A DNA stretch of 64,000 nt. It comes from Pseudomonadota bacterium. Its GTDB lineage: Bacteria > Cyanobacteriota > Vampirovibrionia > Obscuribacterales > Obscuribacteraceae. The notes under the pieces are model-generated. The model saw only the letters and a program-made list of their open reading frames with translations. It was not told the origin of the DNA and searched no databases. Below, in pieces: positions 61,678 to 64,000 of this stretch (within the stretch, counting starts at the first letter, position 1; every line of letters begins with the position of its first letter). The DNA lies in NCBI GenBank assembly GCA_021325555.1, contig JAJPGY010000029.1:1-64000 (forward strand), read 5' to 3'. A program made the position numbers and the translations under genes.

Positions 61678-62445
61678 GTGATTGAGGCCATTGAGCAGGA
61701 AAAATTGCCGGGCAGGGGGTCTTCGCTGGCGCTGCTGGTGGTCGTCACGGCTGCCAGCGTCTTCTTTTGGGATCTGCCCTGGGCGCAGCTTGTGCTTGGT
61801 CCGGTGGCTACCTTTGTCACCGCGGTGCACGAGATGGGGCACGCGCTTGCCTGCCTGGCGACGGGCGGCAGCGTCTCCGGTCTGACGATCGTCTCCGACA
61901 ACAGCGGCCACGGCGGGCTCACCATGTGCCACGGCGGCAATCCGTTCATTTACACGCAGGCCGGCTATCTGGGAACAGCGCTGTTCGGCTGCTTCTTGAT
62001 CTTCATCGGGCGCCACCCGCGCCTGTCGAAAGCGGCCCTTGTTCTGACAGGCCTGGCTGTCGGCGCTGCCAGCGTCACGCTCATGACCGGCGCCATCTTC
62101 AACGAATGGCGGATCTGGCAGGGGCTGGCCAGCCTCTCCTGGGGGCTCATCATCGCGGCGGCCCTTGTCTTCGCCGGGCTGAAGCTGCGGCCGGACCTGG
62201 CCAACCTGCTTATCCTCGTTCTGGCCGTTGAGACTGCGCTCAATTCGCTGACCGACGTAGTCTTGCTTGTCAAGATTTCGCTGGGCTTCTATCCTTACGC
62301 TTCCTTCTCCGACGCGACCAACATGCAGCAGATGACCGGCATACCTGCCGCCGTCTGGAGCCTTGCCTGGGCCGGCGCCTCCATTGCCATGCTGGGGGCC
62401 ACCTTGTGGCATTGCTACGGGCCGAGGCGGGCGCGCCCGGTTTGA
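61678..62445 (+). CDS. M50B-like integral membrane metalloprotease
   Basis: 255 residues from GTG 61678, which has GGAGGGG just upstream; the longer frame from GTG 61639 lacks such a site. HEMGHA (His51, Glu52, His55) sits in the first part after one helix. It is followed by GGSVSGLTIVSDNSGHGGLT and by several helices with YLGTALFG and ETALNSLTDVVLL, matching the M50B-like group. Such proteins are thought to cleave within or at the membrane; the substrate is unknown. It is divergent from the methyltransferase gene. Confidence 0.85.
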   Translation: MIEAIEQEKLPGRGSSLALLVVVTAASVFFWDLPWAQLVLGPVATFVTAVHEMGHALACLATGGSVSGLTIVSDNSGHGGLTMCHGGNPFIYTQAGYLGTALFGCFLIFIGRHPRLSKAALVLTGLAVGAASVTLMTGAIFNEWRIWQGLASLSWGLIIAAALVFAGLKLRPDLANLLILVLAVETALNSLTDVVLLVKISLGFYPYASFSDATNMQQMTGIPAAVWSLAWAGASIAMLGATLWHCYGPRRARPV

Positions 62446-62575
62446 CACCATATCCGGTGCCGCAGGCGGGCGCTCGCGCCGATCCCGCCGGCGGAAGCAA
62501 GCACCATCGGCAAAAAGAATTCGTTCGCAAAAACGCGCGAGACGCTCGCGCGCCGGCATCTGGACGGGGCCCGGT

Positions 62576-62604
62576 TGCTAAATTGCTGCCAGCGTAATTT
62601 ATAT
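62576..62604 (+). promoter_or_regulatory. Candidate promoter of the formiminotransferase gene
   Basis: TTGCTA (62576-62581), a 17-nt spacer and TTTATA (62599-62604) lie about 45 bp before the start codon in the AT-richer part of the gap. The rest of 62446-62575 is GC-rich and shows nothing I can name. Confidence 0.4.
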
Positions 62605-62648
62605 TCCCTGATTCGACTAAAATAAGGCCGGTTCAAAAGGAGGCCAAG

Positions 62649-64000
62649 ATGCGCCTGGTCGAGTGCGTGCCGAATTTCAGCGAGGGGAGAAACCAGAAGG
62701 TCATAGAGGCCATCGCCGAGGCCATCAGCGGCGTGGAAGGGGTGGAGCTGCTTGACGTCGACCCGGGCAAGGCCACCAACCGGACCGTGGTCACCTTCGT
62801 GGGCGAGCCGGAGGCGGCTCTCGAGGCGGCATTCAGGGCCATCGCCAGGGCCGGGCAGCTGATCGACATGCGCCAGCATCAGGGCGCCCATCCCCGTATA
62901 GGCGCCACCGATGTCTGCCCGTTCGTGCCGGTCTCCGGCGTGACCATGGAGGATTGCGCGGAGCTGGCCAGGAGGCTCGGCAGGCGGGTCGGCGAGGAGC
63001 TGGGCATCCCGGTGTACCTCTACGCGGAAGCTGCCGCCTCGCCGGATCGCCGCAACCTGGCCGATGTCCGCAAGGGTGAATACGAGGCGCTGGCCGAGCG
63101 CATGAAGGCGGGTTTCAAGCCGGATTTCGGGCCGGGCGAGTTCAATGCCCTGAGCGGTGCAACCGTCATTGGCGCCCGGCAGTTCCTCATCGCCTACAAC
63201 GTCAACCTGAACACCAGGTCCCAGAAGCTGGCCAACGAGATCGCGCTTGCCATTCGCGAGGCGGGGCGGGCGAAGCGCGACGAGGGCGGGGAGATCGTCA
63301 GGGACGAAAGGGGAAACAAGGTCACCGTGCCCGGCACTCTTCAGGCTTGCAAAGCGGTGGGCTGGTACATCGAGGAGTACCGCCGCGCGCAGGTTTCGAT
63401 CAACCTTGTGGATTACCGGGTGACCTCCGTGCACACGGCCTTCGACGAGGTCTGCCGCCAGGCCGACGCGCTCGGACTGCGGGTCACTGGCAGCGAGCTT
63501 GTGGGGCTCATACCGCTCGAGCCGATGCTCGATGCGGGCAGGCACTATCTGACCAGGCAGGGTCGCTCGACCGGCGTCCCGAACGACGAGCTGATCGATG
63601 TGGCCGTGCAATCGCTCGGCCTGGCGGAGCTGGCTCCCTTCGATCCGCAGAAGAAGATCATCGAGTACCGCGTGGCCGGCCAGGGCGGACGGCTCAGGAA
63701 CATGACCCTTTCCGCCTTTGCCGACGAGCTGTCGAGCGAGTCGCCGGCCCCGGGCGGCGGCAGCGTGGCCGCGCTGGCCGGCTCGCTTTCCGCCTCGCTC
63801 AGCTCCATGGTCGCCAACCTCACCCATGCCAAAAAGGAGTATGCCGGGCTGAAGGAGCTGATGGAGAAAACCGCCGTCCGCGCCCAGCGCCTGAAGGCCG
63901 AGCTGCTGTCGGCGGTCGACGCCGACACGGAGGCTTTCAACCGGATAATCGCAGCAAGGCGGCTGCCCAGGGACACGCCGGAGAACGCGGCGGCTCGCTT
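62649..64000 (+). CDS. ftcD: Formiminotransferase-cyclodeaminase (3' end outside the window)
   Basis: The frame is open to the last base, about 450 codons, with AGGAGG 5-6 nt before ATG 62649. The N-terminal formiminotransferase domain begins RLVECVPNFSEGRN and has HQGAHPRIGATDVCPFVP and YNVNLNT; its second subdomain runs to about residue 300. The cyclodeaminase domain starts near residue 355 (LSAFADELSSESPAPGGGSVAALAG) and is cut by the window edge. It moves the formimino group of N-formiminoglutamate to tetrahydrofolate and releases ammonia (histidine degradation). The two-domain fusion resembles the animal enzyme; no hut gene is in the window. Confidence 0.93.
   Translation, partial: MRLVECVPNFSEGRNQKVIEAIAEAISGVEGVELLDVDPGKATNRTVVTFVGEPEAALEAAFRAIARAGQLIDMRQHQGAHPRIGATDVCPFVPVSGVTMEDCAELARRLGRRVGEELGIPVYLYAEAAASPDRRNLADVRKGEYEALAERMKAGFKPDFGPGEFNALSGATVIGARQFLIAYNVNLNTRSQKLANEIALAIREAGRAKRDEGGEIVRDERGNKVTVPGTLQACKAVGWYIEEYRRAQVSINLVDYRVTSVHTAFDEVCRQADALGLRVTGSELVGLIPLEPMLDAGRHYLTRQGRSTGVPNDELIDVAVQSLGLAELAPFDPQKKIIEYRVAGQGGRLRNMTLSAFADELSSESPAPGGGSVAALAGSLSASLSSMVANLTHAKKEYAGLKELMEKTAVRAQRLKAELLSAVDADTEAFNRIIAARRLPRDTPENAAAR

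Overview
The window is GC-rich bacterial chromosome with dense genes, short gaps, no rRNA, no phage and no transposase. The best lineage hint is NusB (50097-50834). It is about 245 residues instead of the usual 130-150, and it opens with an RRIARELA...QLP block like the one I associate with cyanobacterial NusB. Together with secreted proteins carrying LE..VFG-type helical repeats, an archease/RtcB pair and a very long FHA-like surface protein, this suggests an uncultured, non-photosynthetic relative of Cyanobacteria (Vampirovibrionia/Obscuribacterales-like). That placement is an inference and needs a phylogeny.

Layout. Positions 1-5,900 hold accessory genes: the end of a hexapeptide-repeat protein, a class III aminotransferase, a matrixin-like metalloprotease, an orphan HslV/proteasome-like Ntn hydrolase and a fused MNT-HEPN protein. 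Positions 5,900-13,360 form an aromatic amino acid block. aroA is divergent from aroC-aroB-pheA; facing these is the operon aroF-tyrA (TyrA fused to chorismate mutase). The most interesting signal of the window lies upstream of aroF and appears in no ordinary ORF list. It is one promoter followed by two successive short leader peptides packed with Phe, Tyr and Trp codons (MLSRGFYFWFTEVHLG and MMQTWFYSYFFFARGKPG). Each is followed by its own intrinsic terminator and by a sequence that can form a competing antiterminator. This is a tandem double attenuator controlling aromatic synthesis.

Positions 13,500-24,470 hold a small LRV protein, archease-rtcB, a universal stress protein, a repeat-rich secreted protein, speD with an ABM/heme-oxygenase-like gene, dnaE, a spacer with strong hairpins, an ICMT-like methyltransferase, ruvA and tRNA-Pro(CGG). 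One gene of 4592 codons fills 24,482-38,260: a secreted beta-repeat (FHA-like) protein ending in a FecR-like domain. Positions 38,400-46,500 hold small secreted proteins, a transporter-HyuA-secreted protein operon, a divergent acyl/acetyl-CoA synthetase, and a spacer with palindromic and terminal-inverted-repeat elements. Positions 46,500-64,000 hold a sedolisin protease, a nusB-ftsY pair, rsmD, a PgpH-type HD protein, a polyprenyl glycosyltransferase, a tightly coupled ruvB-yibE/F-cdsA operon, tRNA-Ser(GCU), an orphan NarL-type regulator, a mini zinc-ribbon protein, a methyltransferase/EamA pair, an M50B-like membrane protease, and the 5' part of a formiminotransferase-cyclodeaminase gene that runs off the window.

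A family of short GC-rich palindromes, REP-like in character, recurs in the spacers and, unusually, inside the giant gene, where it contributes codons to the linker before the FecR-like domain. Most coding sequence is routine housekeeping. The novelty is in the attenuators, the palindrome family, the orphan Ntn hydrolase and the giant surface protein.
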